From: Bacteroidales bacterium UBA2939
GTDB lineage: Bacteria > Bacteroidota > Bacteroidia > Bacteroidales > P3
Assembly: GCA_002349055.1 (NCBI GenBank)
Contig: DECD01000030.1
Span: 1-11,881, forward strand
DNA: 11,881 bases
Direction of reading: 5' to 3'
Below, piece by piece: positions 1 to 7,022 of the stretch. The stretch's first letter is position 1, and the number at the start of each line of letters is the position of its first letter. The notes below the pieces were generated by a model. It was not told the DNA's origin and searched no databases. It was given only the letters and a program-made list of their open reading frames with translations. A program made the position numbers and the translations under genes.

Positions 1-110
1 AGTCCGAGAAATTAACATTTGTCTGAGAAAATTTTAACACACCGCCTCAGCTTCGCGTAATTCGTTACTCAGTCCTCCGGAAGACGGTAGGGGAAAATAG
101 TTATCAACAA
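1..110. other. Non-coding flank upstream of dnaE
   Basis: No convincing gene is seen here on either strand. Two imperfect direct copies lie at the left edge: GTCCGAGAAATTAACA (2-17) and GTCTGAGAAAATTTTAACA (21-39). The remainder is a mixed-composition stretch leading to the dnaE promoter. The repeat could be part of a larger element cut off by the window start. Confidence 0.4.
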
Positions 111-143
111 TCTGCCGTGGGTGGGAAAAAAGTTGTATCTTTG
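111..143 (+). promoter_or_regulatory. Predicted Bacteroidota-type promoter of dnaE
   Basis: TATCTTTG at 136-143 matches the TAnnTTTG -7 element of the Bacteroidota primary sigma factor. A weak -33-like TCTG lies at 111-114, 21 bp upstream. Placing the final G at about -5 puts the transcription start near 148, which gives a leader of about 73 nt made almost wholly of the repeat array at 153-218. The -7 match is good, the -33 match is poor. Confidence 0.6.
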
Positions 144-152
144 CAACTTGAG

Positions 153-218
153 GTCTAAAAGTCTAAAAGTCTAAAGGTCTAAAAGTCAAAAAGTCAAAAA
201 AGGTCTAAAAGTCAAAAG
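153..218 (+). repeat. Eight-copy GTCTAAAA tandem repeat in the dnaE leader
   Basis: Eight consecutive units follow GTCTAAAA or close variants: 153-160, 161-168, 169-176 (GTCTAAAG), 177-184, 185-192 (GTCAAAAA), 193-202 (extended by two bases), 203-210 and 211-218 (GTCAAAAG). Only two bases separate the array from the dnaE ATG at 221. The array fills the predicted 5' untranslated region. There is no Shine-Dalgarno, so ribosomes would load on this A-rich repeat. Unit gain or loss would change leader length in steps of about 8 nt without touching the reading frame. Confidence 0.9.
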
Positions 219-220
219 GT

Positions 221-3200
221 ATGGTACGGTTCACGCATTTGCATGTTCACTCGCATTATTCGATGCTCGACGGTATGTCGAAAGTTCCCGATTTGGTGAA
301 GAAGGCCAAGAAGGACGGGATGTATGCGATGGCCCTCACGGACCATGGTAATATGTTCGGCATCAAGGATTTCCTTGATACGGTGAACAAGGAGAACGGC
401 AAGGTGAGGGATAAAATCAAGGAGTTGGAAGCCAAAATCAAGGAGGTGGAGGAGCTGTACACCAATACCGAGGTGCCGGAGGGTACGCCGAAGTTGAGCG
501 AGTTGCAGGAGGAGCTGGCGAAGGTGAAGGGGCAGATTTTCAAGCCCATAGTGGGGACGGAAGCTTACTGTGCCCGCCGCACGCTCTATGACAAGGACAA
601 GAACTACAAGGAGATAAATCCCGAGAACGGGAAAGACCGCGTGGTGGACCGCAGCGGCTACCACCTGATACTGCTGGCGAAGAACCTGCAGGGCTATCAC
701 TCGCTTTGCAAGCTGGCCTCCATCGCCTATACCGACGGCTTCTACGACCGTCCGCGAATAGATCATAACGTGCTGGAACAGTACAAGAAAGGTCTCATCG
801 TCTGCTCGGCCTGCCTGGGTGGCGAGATTCCGCAGCTCATCATGGCCGGCAAGCTTGAGGAGGCTGAAAAACAGGTGCTTTGGTTCAAGGAGCGCTTCGG
901 CGACGACTACTACATCGAGCTGATGCGCCACAAGACCGACAAGCCCAACGCCAACTATGACACCTACCGCATGCAGATGAAGGTGGAGCCGGAGCTGATA
1001 AGACTGGCGAGGAAACACAATATCAAGATAATAGCCACCAACGATGCCCACTTTGTGCTCGAGGAGCACGGCGACGCGCACGACCACCTCATCTGTCTGG
1101 CCACGCAGAAGGACTACGACGACCCCAACCGCATGCACTACACCAAGCAGGAGTGGCTGAAGAGTCCCGACGAGATGGCGGCGGTGTTTGCCGACCTGCC
1201 CGAGGCGCTGGAGAATACGATGGAGATTGCCGACAAGGTGGAGCTCTACAGCATCGAGAGCGACCCCCTGATGCCGGTGTTCCCCATCCCCGAGAGTTTC
1301 GGAAAAGAGGAGGAGTGGCGCGAGAAGTTCACGGAGGAGGACCTCTTCAACGAGTTTACCCGCAACGAGAAGGGCGAGGTGGTGATGAGCCAGGAGGCGG
1401 CGGAGAAGAAAATCAAGAAGTTGGGAGGCTACAAGAAACTGTACCGCATCAAATTTGAGGCCGACTACCTCGAGCATCTGGTGTGGGAGGGAGCGCGGAA
1501 GAGGTATTCTAAAGGAGTACAAGGGAGTGCAAGGGAGTGCGAGGGAGTACAAGACGTTACTCCGACAGATGCTATTGTCTCGCACTCCTTGCACTCCTGC
1601 ACTCCTAGCACTCCTTACAAAGGTGAAGATCTTTCGGAGGAGGTCAGGGAGCGGATCATCTTCGAGTTGCACACCATCAAGACGATGGGTTTCCCGGGAT
1701 ACTTCCTCATTGTGAGCGACTATATCCGCGCTGCGCGCGAGGAACTGGGCGTGAGTGTGGGCCCCGGCCGTGGAAGTGCGGCAGGAAGTGTGGTGGCCTA
1801 CTGCCTGTGGATTACCGACTTGGACCCCCTGCGCTACGACCTGCTGTTTGAGCGTTTCCTCAACCCCGACCGCATCTCGCTGCCCGATATCGACGTGGAC
1901 TTCGACGACGCGGGGCGCGGCAAGGTGCTCGACTGGGTGACAAAGAAATATGGCAAGGAGCGCGTGGCGCACATCATCACCTACGGCACGATGGCCACCA
2001 AGAGCTCCATCGCCGACGTGGGACGTGTGGAGAAGGTGCCGCTCGCTACCGTCAATCAGCTGAAGACCTATATCCCCGACCGCGGATTCGCCGACAACAT
2101 CAAGGACGAGAACGGCAAGGCGCCGAAGGTGAACCTCAAGAACTGCTACAAGTACGTCCCCGAGCTGAAGAGCATCATGCAGGACGGTCCCGACGACCTG
2201 CGGCGCATGCTGACCTATGCCGAGGAGCTGGAGGACACCAACCGCCAGACGGGCATCCACGCCTGCGGCGTCATCATCGGCGCACAGGACATCAGCGATG
2301 TGGCTCCGGTGTGCGTCATCAAAGATAAAGATACCGACGAGGATGTGCTCGTCACCCAATACGACGGCCATGTGGTGGAGACCGTGGGCCTCATCAAGAT
2401 GGACTTCCTCGGCCTCAAGAACTTGACCATCATCAAGAACTGTGTGGACATGGTGAAGAAGGGCAGGGGAGAGGAGATTGACGTGGACCACCTGCCGCTT
2501 GACGACGAGCTGACCTACAAGCTCTTCTGCGACGGCAACACCGTGGGCGTGTTCCAGTTTGAAAGTGCGGGCATGCAGAAGTACCTCCGCGAGTTGCAGC
2601 CGCATGTGATAGACGACCTCATCGCTATGAACGCCCTCTACCGTCCGGGTCCCATGGACAACATCCCCGAGTTCATCGACCGCAAGCAGGGCCGCAAGCC
2701 CATCAGCTACGACATACCGGTGATGGAGAAATACCTGAAGGACACCTACGGCATCACGGTGTACCAGGAGCAGGTGATGTTGCTGTCGCGACTGCTGGCC
2801 AACTTCACCCGCGGCCAGAGCGACACGCTGCGCAAGGCCATGGGCAAGAAGCAGATAGAGAAGATGAACGAGCTGGAGGTGCTCTTCTACGAGGGTGGCG
2901 AGAAGAATGGTCACCCGAAAGAGATACTGAGCAAGATTTGGGAGGAGTGGAAGAAATTCGCCTCCTACGCCTTCAACAAGTCGCACGCCGCCTGCTACTC
3001 GTGGGTGGCCTACCAGACGGCATACCTCAAGGCGCACTATCCGGCGGAGTATATGGCCGCCGTGATGACGAGTGCGCAAACGGATATCAAGCGTGTCACC
3101 GAGTTGATGGACGACTGCAAGAAGCAGGGCGTCGAGGTGGCGGCGCCGAGTGTCAACGACTCGGACATGGACTTCAGCGTCGACAGTCAGGGACGCATCC

Positions 3201-4249
3201 GCTTTGGATTGCAAGCCATCAGCGGCATGGGCGAGGCGGCGAGCAGCGTCATCATTGCCGAGAGGGAAAAGAACGGTCCCTACCAGGACATCTTTGACTT
3301 CCTCAAGAGGGTGGACATGCACTCGGTGAACAAGAAGAACATGGAGGTGCTGGTGAAGGCCGGTGCCTTCGACGGCATAGGCGCCATGCACCGTGCCCAG
3401 TATTTCCACAAGGAGAACGCGCTGGAGACCACCCCCACCTACCTCGACTTGTTGGTGCGATGGGCAATCCGCCGGCAGGACGGCGCGGCGAGTAACCAGA
3501 TGAGCATCTTCAGCATGAGCGAGGAGCTGGCCGAGGAGGACCATCCGCCGGTGCCGGAGTGCGAGGAGTGGAGCACCATTGAACGCTGCCGCGCCGAGAA
3601 GGAGGTCATCTCGACCTACCTGAGCGGTCACCCGCTGGACGACTTCAAGCACGAGATGCGGATGTTCACCAACATCGGCGTGGAGCAGCTTGGGGCCTTG
3701 GAACAACTGTCGGGGCGCGAGGTGCGGTTTGCCGGCATGGTGTCGGGCGCCAAAGGCGGTGTGTCCGCCAAGGGCAACCCCTATGGTTCGATGGTGATAG
3801 ACGACTACTCGGGCAGTTATGAGCTGCGCCTTTATGATGACGAGTACACCAGTTTCAAGAACTTCTTCACCGACAACACCTTCGTCTACGTGGTGGCCAA
3901 CGTGCGCACCATCAGCTACAAGGACAAGAAGACGGGTGCCGAAAAGAGTTTTACTCGCATGCGCATCAGCTCGATGATGCTGTTGAGTAAGGTGATGGAC
4001 AAGTACACGCAGAAGCTGTCGTTCACGGTGCCGCTGGAGCGGGTCGACGAACAGTTCTGCAAGAGCATGGAGAAGCTGGCGAAGAAACACAAGGGCGGCG
4101 TGCCGTTGCAGGCCATCGTGGTGGATGCGCCGCGCAACCTCTCGCTGACACTCAATACGCCCGAACTGCGGGTGTCGGCGCACGACGTGATTGCCGAGCT
4201 GGAGCAGCTGCCGGGAGTGACTGGCGTGCAGCCGATACTGAAAAGCTAA
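221..4249 (+). CDS. dnaE: DNA polymerase III subunit alpha
   Basis: This is the catalytic subunit of the replicative DNA polymerase (family C), 1342 aa; it extends primers at the fork together with the sliding clamp. The order is PHP domain (about 1-310, with a charged, coiled-coil-like insert around 55-105), polymerase core, helix-hairpin-helix region, OB fold (about 1165-1240) and C-terminal region. Visible residues are HVH at 8-10 and TDH at 40-42 (PHP metal site), GPGRGSAAGS at 514-523, the catalytic PDIDVDF at 555-561 (D556, D558) and D728 in KMDFLGL. QMSIF at 1093-1097 fits an internal clamp-binding motif. About 40 residues at roughly 430-469 have no counterpart in the family as I recall it and are encoded by a repeat array (separate entry), which accounts for part of the large size. 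The start at 221 is supported by the family N-terminus MVRFTHLHVHS and by the promoter. It heads a run of four close plus-strand genes. Confidence 0.97.
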   Translation: MVRFTHLHVHSHYSMLDGMSKVPDLVKKAKKDGMYAMALTDHGNMFGIKDFLDTVNKENGKVRDKIKELEAKIKEVEELYTNTEVPEGTPKLSELQEELAKVKGQIFKPIVGTEAYCARRTLYDKDKNYKEINPENGKDRVVDRSGYHLILLAKNLQGYHSLCKLASIAYTDGFYDRPRIDHNVLEQYKKGLIVCSACLGGEIPQLIMAGKLEEAEKQVLWFKERFGDDYYIELMRHKTDKPNANYDTYRMQMKVEPELIRLARKHNIKIIATNDAHFVLEEHGDAHDHLICLATQKDYDDPNRMHYTKQEWLKSPDEMAAVFADLPEALENTMEIADKVELYSIESDPLMPVFPIPESFGKEEEWREKFTEEDLFNEFTRNEKGEVVMSQEAAEKKIKKLGGYKKLYRIKFEADYLEHLVWEGARKRYSKGVQGSARECEGVQDVTPTDAIVSHSLHSCTPSTPYKGEDLSEEVRERIIFELHTIKTMGFPGYFLIVSDYIRAAREELGVSVGPGRGSAAGSVVAYCLWITDLDPLRYDLLFERFLNPDRISLPDIDVDFDDAGRGKVLDWVTKKYGKERVAHIITYGTMATKSSIADVGRVEKVPLATVNQLKTYIPDRGFADNIKDENGKAPKVNLKNCYKYVPELKSIMQDGPDDLRRMLTYAEELEDTNRQTGIHACGVIIGAQDISDVAPVCVIKDKDTDEDVLVTQYDGHVVETVGLIKMDFLGLKNLTIIKNCVDMVKKGRGEEIDVDHLPLDDELTYKLFCDGNTVGVFQFESAGMQKYLRELQPHVIDDLIAMNALYRPGPMDNIPEFIDRKQGRKPISYDIPVMEKYLKDTYGITVYQEQVMLLSRLLANFTRGQSDTLRKAMGKKQIEKMNELEVLFYEGGEKNGHPKEILSKIWEEWKKFASYAFNKSHAACYSWVAYQTAYLKAHYPAEYMAAVMTSAQTDIKRVTELMDDCKKQGVEVAAPSVNDSDMDFSVDSQGRIRFGLQAISGMGEAASSVIIAEREKNGPYQDIFDFLKRVDMHSVNKKNMEVLVKAGAFDGIGAMHRAQYFHKENALETTPTYLDLLVRWAIRRQDGAASNQMSIFSMSEELAEEDHPPVPECEEWSTIERCRAEKEVISTYLSGHPLDDFKHEMRMFTNIGVEQLGALEQLSGREVRFAGMVSGAKGGVSAKGNPYGSMVIDDYSGSYELRLYDDEYTSFKNFFTDNTFVYVVANVRTISYKDKKTGAEKSFTRMRISSMMLLSKVMDKYTQKLSFTVPLERVDEQFCKSMEKLAKKHKGGVPLQAIVVDAPRNLSLTLNTPELRVSAHDVIAELEQLPGVTGVQPILKS
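1508..1627 (+). repeat. In-frame inverted tandem-repeat array inside dnaE
   Basis: The left arm is four 10-bp units (1511-1520, 1521-1530, 1531-1540, 1541-1550) of the type AAGGGAGTGC. The right arm is four 8-9-bp units (1582-1590, 1591-1598, 1599-1607, 1608-1616) of the type GCACTCCTT, the complement of the left-arm unit. The inner flanks also pair imperfectly, so the segment can fold into a long hairpin. AAAGG occurs at both edges (1511-1515 and 1619-1623), either as repeat remnant or as target duplication. It encodes residues about 430-469 (rich in Ser, Cys, Thr, Gly) between the family-typical WEGARKRY and DLSEEVRERI, which normally nearly adjoin. Confidence 0.85.
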
Positions 4250-4251
4250 GT

Positions 4252-5184
4252 ATGAAAGAGATAGAGTTCCATACAAGGGTAGGGGTGCCGACGATGCCGT
4301 TCGGTATCGACTATGCCACGGGTATCGTCAGCCTCGGGTCCTGCTTCTCGGACGAGATAGGGAAGCGGTTGCAGGAGGGTGACTTCCATATAGAGCAGAA
4401 CCCCTTCGGCACGCTCTACAATCCCGCCTCCATAGCGTCGGCCCTGCGCCGCATCATGTACGACCGCGAGATTGGGATGGAGGACCTTGTGGAGCATGAG
4501 GGACTGTGGCATTCGTGGCACCATCACGGCAGCTTCTCGCGTGCGACCGCCGAGGAGTGCCTAGAGGCATGCAACAGCCGCATCCACCAGGCGCACGAGG
4601 CGCTGAAGCAAGCTTCGTTGCTAATGATAACCTTCGGCTCCGCTTGGATTTACGAGCGGGAGGGACAGGTGGTGGCCAATTGCCACAAACTGCCGCAGGA
4701 GAACTTCGTGAGAAGGAAGATGTCGGTGGAGGATATCGTGAGCCTCTGGCGGCCGCTGCTGAAAGAACTTTACTCATTCCATCCTCACCTTTCCACTCTG
4801 TTCACTGTCTCACCCATCCGCCATATCGGCGACGGCCTGCATGGTAACCAACTGAGCAAGAGTACCCTGCTGCTGGCTATAGACGAGCTGGTGGACAGTG
4901 AGTTGCCGCCCGTCAAGAGGAAGAAGAAGGGTGCCAAGGTGGAGGAACCCGACCATCCCGTAACGGTCTATTTCCCCGCCTACGAGATTGTCGTCGACGA
5001 GCTGCGCGACTACCGCTTCTACGAAGCCGATATGGTGCACCCCTCGACTCTGGCCGTCGACGTTGTGTGGGACCGCTTCCAGCGCGTCACTATGGTCCCC
5101 GCCATCCGCGAACAGGCCCACTTCAACGCCAAGCAGCACAAGAGAGAGAAGCACATCACAATAAATGAAAGGACTGTGCGTTAA
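4252..5184 (+). CDS. GSCFA domain protein (SGNH hydrolase-like)
   Basis: The protein has 310 aa and belongs to the GSCFA family, named for a motif seen here as LGSCFS around residues 28-33; it is common in Bacteroidota and related to SGNH/GDSL esterases. By analogy with SGNH enzymes S30 would be the nucleophile, and D260 and H263 in ADMVHPS would complete the active site (inference). Other family-like blocks are QNPFGTLYNP, TFGSAWIYE, VSPIRHIGDG and YFPAYEIVVDELRDYRFY. There is no signal peptide, so it is probably cytoplasmic. The natural substrate is not known. The ATG is two bases after the dnaE stop, which implies co-transcription and probably translational coupling. A basic stretch, KRKKKGAK, at about 222-229 lies in a variable loop. 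Confidence 0.9.
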   Translation: MKEIEFHTRVGVPTMPFGIDYATGIVSLGSCFSDEIGKRLQEGDFHIEQNPFGTLYNPASIASALRRIMYDREIGMEDLVEHEGLWHSWHHHGSFSRATAEECLEACNSRIHQAHEALKQASLLMITFGSAWIYEREGQVVANCHKLPQENFVRRKMSVEDIVSLWRPLLKELYSFHPHLSTLFTVSPIRHIGDGLHGNQLSKSTLLLAIDELVDSELPPVKRKKKGAKVEEPDHPVTVYFPAYEIVVDELRDYRFYEADMVHPSTLAVDVVWDRFQRVTMVPAIREQAHFNAKQHKREKHITINERTVR

Positions 5185-5205
5185 TGATAAAAAAACTTTG
5201 ACATC

Positions 5206-6189
5206 ATGGGAAAGAAAAACATAGCACTTGTTATGGGTGGGTTCAGCGGCGAGCACGACATCAGCATCGCCAGCGGAAACCAGGTGTATGGTCAGCTCGA
5301 CCATAATAAATATAATGTATATAAGATTGTCGTCGAACGAGAAGGTTGGTACTGGCTCGACGGAGAAGAGCACCGCCCCGTCGACCGCGGCAATTTCACC
5401 GTCAGTGACAACAATCAAACCATTCGTTTCGACCTGGCTTTCATCATAGTTCACGGCAATCCCGGCGAGAACGGCGTGTTGCAGGGCTATTTCGATATGC
5501 TGGGAGTAAAATACACTACCTGCGGCTTCTACACCTCGGCGTTGACCTTCCAGAAGGGCTACTGCAACCCTGTGGTGAAGAGTTTTAATATTGTCAAGGT
5601 TGCAGAATCTGTTTTGCTCTACAGCATGGACGATATGCCGAAAACCAAGAATCTCAAGCTGCCAGTCTTTGTGAAACCCGCCGCTGGCGGAAGCAGCGTG
5701 GCCACCACCAAGGTGAAGACGCAGGAACAGCTGCTGCCTGCCATCCGCGAGGCTTTCACCGAGGACAAGGCCGTGTTGGTGGAGGAGTGCATCGTGGGCC
5801 GCGAGTTCGACTGCGGAGTCTTCCGTAAGGCCGACGGCGAGAAGCTGGTCTTCCCCATCACCGAGATTATCCCCAAGGGCGGTCACGAGTTCTTCGACTA
5901 CGAGGCCAAGTATCAGGGTTTCAGCAACGAAGTGACACCCGCTGAGTGCCCCGAGAGCATCTCGAAGCATATCCAGGAGGTGTCGTCAAAACTCTATGAC
6001 CTGCTGGGATGCAAGGGCATTGTGCGCTTCGACTATATCCACTATACCGCCAAAGACGAACTCTTCTTCCTCGAGGTCAACACCATCCCCGGCCAGAGTG
6101 CCGAGAGCATCGTCCCCAAGCAAGCAAAAGCCATGGGCATCAGTCCCGCCGAGCTCTACGAGATGAGCATACAAGCAGCGCTAGCGTAA
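5206..6189 (+). CDS. ddl: D-alanine--D-alanine ligase
   Basis: ATP-grasp enzyme of 327 aa that joins two D-alanines for the peptidoglycan pentapeptide, in the cytoplasm. Visible features: GGFSGEHDIS with E16 (E. coli DdlB E15), HGNPGENG at 83-90, ATP-binding K157, the glycine-rich loop GGSSVATTK at 161-169 (S163, like S150), the omega-loop DYEAKY with K235 and Y236 (like K215/Y216), R274 and D276, and E290, N292 and PGQS at 295-298. The conserved Y236 argues for D-Ala-D-Ala rather than D-Ala-D-lactate ligase activity. Length is normal. The start is the ATG at 5206, 21 bp after the GSCFA stop, with no Shine-Dalgarno and no clear promoter between, so it is probably read from the dnaE operon. 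Confidence 0.95.
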   Translation: MGKKNIALVMGGFSGEHDISIASGNQVYGQLDHNKYNVYKIVVEREGWYWLDGEEHRPVDRGNFTVSDNNQTIRFDLAFIIVHGNPGENGVLQGYFDMLGVKYTTCGFYTSALTFQKGYCNPVVKSFNIVKVAESVLLYSMDDMPKTKNLKLPVFVKPAAGGSSVATTKVKTQEQLLPAIREAFTEDKAVLVEECIVGREFDCGVFRKADGEKLVFPITEIIPKGGHEFFDYEAKYQGFSNEVTPAECPESISKHIQEVSSKLYDLLGCKGIVRFDYIHYTAKDELFFLEVNTIPGQSAESIVPKQAKAMGISPAELYEMSIQAALA

Positions 6190-6218
6190 AAACAGTTTAA
6201 CCCTTAAAATAAATTATT

Positions 6219-6605
6219 ATGAAAAAGATTCTTCAAGTCTGCTTCATAGCAGCGATGGTTTTCGGTCTTGCCTCCTGCAGCAAGGACGACAACGGCAACC
6301 CCCAGCCACAACCCGGTGGCGACTATCCGCTGAACGGCACCACATGGCAAACCTCTTTCCAGGAGGAGGGCCTGTATATCACAATGGGTGTCTCTTTTGG
6401 TACAACGAACTGTCTCCTGGTGTATTCCGACAGTGAAGGCGACAGCGATCAGGCGACAGGTACCTACACCTACAGCGGCACCATCACCAGCGGTCGGGGA
6501 ACTATCACCATCCGTGGTGATGAAGGCTCTTTCACGGTTAACGGCAATGAGGCCGCGATTACTGCTGATGGTGAAACACATGTGTTCACCCGTGTCAACC
6601 AATAA
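6219..6605 (+). CDS. Small predicted surface lipoprotein, function unknown
   Basis: A 128-aa protein. Residues 1-19 are a lipoprotein signal peptide (MKK, hydrophobic core, lipobox GLASC) with lipidated cysteine C20. The residues right after it, SKDDN, resemble the Lys/Ser-plus-acidic export signal that sends Bacteroidota lipoproteins to the cell surface (family knowledge; untested here). After a Pro/Gln/Gly linker (about 25-35), the remainder is rich in alternating Thr, Gly, Ser and hydrophobic residues, with NGTTW, TGTYTYSG, GTITIRG and HVFTRV, suggesting a small beta-barrel or lipocalin-like fold. No known family is recognised with confidence. It starts 29 bp after ddl and is followed by a strong terminator, so it is likely the last gene of the transcript. 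Confidence 0.85.
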   Translation: MKKILQVCFIAAMVFGLASCSKDDNGNPQPQPGGDYPLNGTTWQTSFQEEGLYITMGVSFGTTNCLLVYSDSEGDSDQATGTYTYSGTITSGRGTITIRGDEGSFTVNGNEAAITADGETHVFTRVNQ

Positions 6606-6621
6606 GCTGCGTCAGCCGTCT

Positions 6622-6648
6622 ATAACCCATAACCCCTCACCCATAACC
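6622..6648 (+). repeat. ATAACCC-type simple repeat
   Basis: Degenerate units ATAACCC (6622-6628), ATAACCCC (6629-6636), TCACCC (6637-6642) and ATAACC (6643-6648) lie between the lipoprotein stop and the terminator. An 11-bp stretch, TCACCCATAAC (6637-6647), is repeated in inverted orientation at 6864-6874, on the other side of the tRNA gene. Confidence 0.7.
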
Positions 6649-6649
6649 G

Positions 6650-6683
6650 AAAAAAAGAACTCCAAACTGGAGTTCTTTTTTTT
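6650..6683. terminator. Bidirectional intrinsic terminator
   Basis: A perfect 8-bp stem (6657-6664 with 6668-6675) and a 3-base loop are flanked by seven A on the left (6650-6656) and eight T on the right (6676-6683). It can end the lipoprotein transcript on the plus strand and the tRNA-Cys transcript on the minus strand, whose 3' end lies only 3 bases away. Confidence 0.92.
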
Positions 6684-6686
6684 GAG

Positions 6687-6757
6687 AGGTCGCTTCCGGA
6701 TTTGAACCGGAGTAGCAGGTTTTGCAGACCTGTGCCTAGCCCCTCGGCCAAACGACC
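6687..6757 (-). tRNA. tRNA-Cys (anticodon GCA)
   Basis: The minus strand folds into a complete 71-nt cloverleaf: acceptor GGTCGTT paired with AGCGACC (one T-G pair), discriminator T, D arm closed by GCC/GGC, anticodon stem CAGGT/ACCTG with loop CTGCAAA and anticodon GCA, 4-base variable loop, and T stem TCCGG/CCGGA with loop TTCAAAT. The 3' CCA is not encoded (CTC follows), so it must be added after transcription. It delivers cysteine to UGC and UGU codons. Confidence 0.97.
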
Positions 6758-6779
6758 TTTTTTGCTTCAAAAGCGAGTG

Positions 6780-6810
6780 CAAAAGTACGAAGAAATTTGC
6801 AACTGGCAAA
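6780..6810 (-). promoter_or_regulatory. Promoter of tRNA-Cys
   Basis: On the minus strand TTTG (6807-6810) is followed after 19 bp by TACTTTTG (6780-6787), a full match to the Bacteroidota -33/-7 consensus and spacing. The predicted start is near 6775, about 17 nt before the mature tRNA. Confidence 0.85.
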
Positions 6811-6818
6811 ACTTTTTT

Positions 6819-6857
6819 GAATTGAAAAATGAAAATTGAAAATTGTAAATTGATTGT
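6819..6857 (+). repeat. AATTGAAAA-type AT-rich simple repeat
   Basis: Degenerate iterations of ATTGAAAA / ATGAAAATTG / AAAATTGTAAATTG cover this stretch upstream of the tRNA promoter. It is non-coding and followed by a run of T at 6877-6887. It is unrelated in sequence to the other repeats of the window. Confidence 0.75.
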
Positions 6858-6899
6858 CAGTTTGTTATGGGTGATTATTTTTTTTTATTCAACCAATCT

Positions 6900-6978
6900 G
6901 TAGAGACGCGGCCTGCCGCGTCTCTTGGTGAACGTTACCGTTTTTTTGAGGGGTGTAGGAGACGCGGCAGTTTTTTTT
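6900..6978 (+). repeat. GC palindrome plus half-copy, terminator-like
   Basis: GAGACGCGGC (6903-6912) pairs with GCCGCGTCTC (6915-6924) as a tight palindrome. A second half-copy, GAGACGCGGCAG (6959-6970), is a perfect 12-bp complement of 6913-6924 and is directly followed by eight T (6971-6978). The two hairpins share the middle arm and exclude each other. The second has the form of an intrinsic terminator with a 34-nt loop and would shield the kinase promoter from read-through. A copy identical over 24 bp (6900-6923) lies inside the kinase gene at 8754-8777. Confidence 0.8.
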
Positions 6979-6985
6979 AATCTTT

Positions 6986-7018
6986 TTTGATATATATCAA
7001 TTTATTTACGTACATTTG
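6986..7018 (+). promoter_or_regulatory. Promoter of the histidine kinase operon
   Basis: TTTG (6986-6989), a 21-bp spacer and TACATTTG (7011-7018) match the Bacteroidota -33/-7 promoter. With the last G at about -5, transcription would start at about 7023, the A of the kinase ATG, implying a leaderless or nearly leaderless mRNA. Confidence 0.75.
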
Positions 7019-7022
7019 CAGT

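Noticed and set aside
101..109. TTATCAACA as a DnaA box or replication origin near dnaE
   Set aside because: A single near-match with one mismatch, with no cluster, no AT-rich unwinding element and no dnaA or dnaN neighbour.
1508..1627. CRISPR-like or transposon interpretation of the dnaE repeat
   Set aside because: Units are 8-10 bp with no spacers and no transposase, and the reading frame continues through. It is a tandem inverted array.
212..4276. A 1354-codon open frame on the minus strand across all of dnaE
   Set aside because: The plus strand encodes an unmistakable DnaE. The antisense frame stays open because GC-rich codon use avoids the complements of stop codons, and its His/Leu/Val-rich product resembles no protein family.
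5206..6189. Vancomycin-type D-Ala-D-lactate ligase because of FFDYEAKY
   Set aside because: The Phe aligns with E. coli DdlB Y210, not Y216. The selectivity tyrosine (Y236 here) is conserved, so ordinary D-Ala-D-Ala activity is expected.
6622..6648. Telomere-like ATAACCC repeat marking a replicon end
   Set aside because: Only four degenerate units within a gene-dense region, followed immediately by an ordinary terminator.
6987..7022. TTG start extending the kinase by 12 residues
   Set aside because: It would overlap the predicted promoter and place extra residues before a clean lipoprotein signal peptide that begins at the ATG at 7023.
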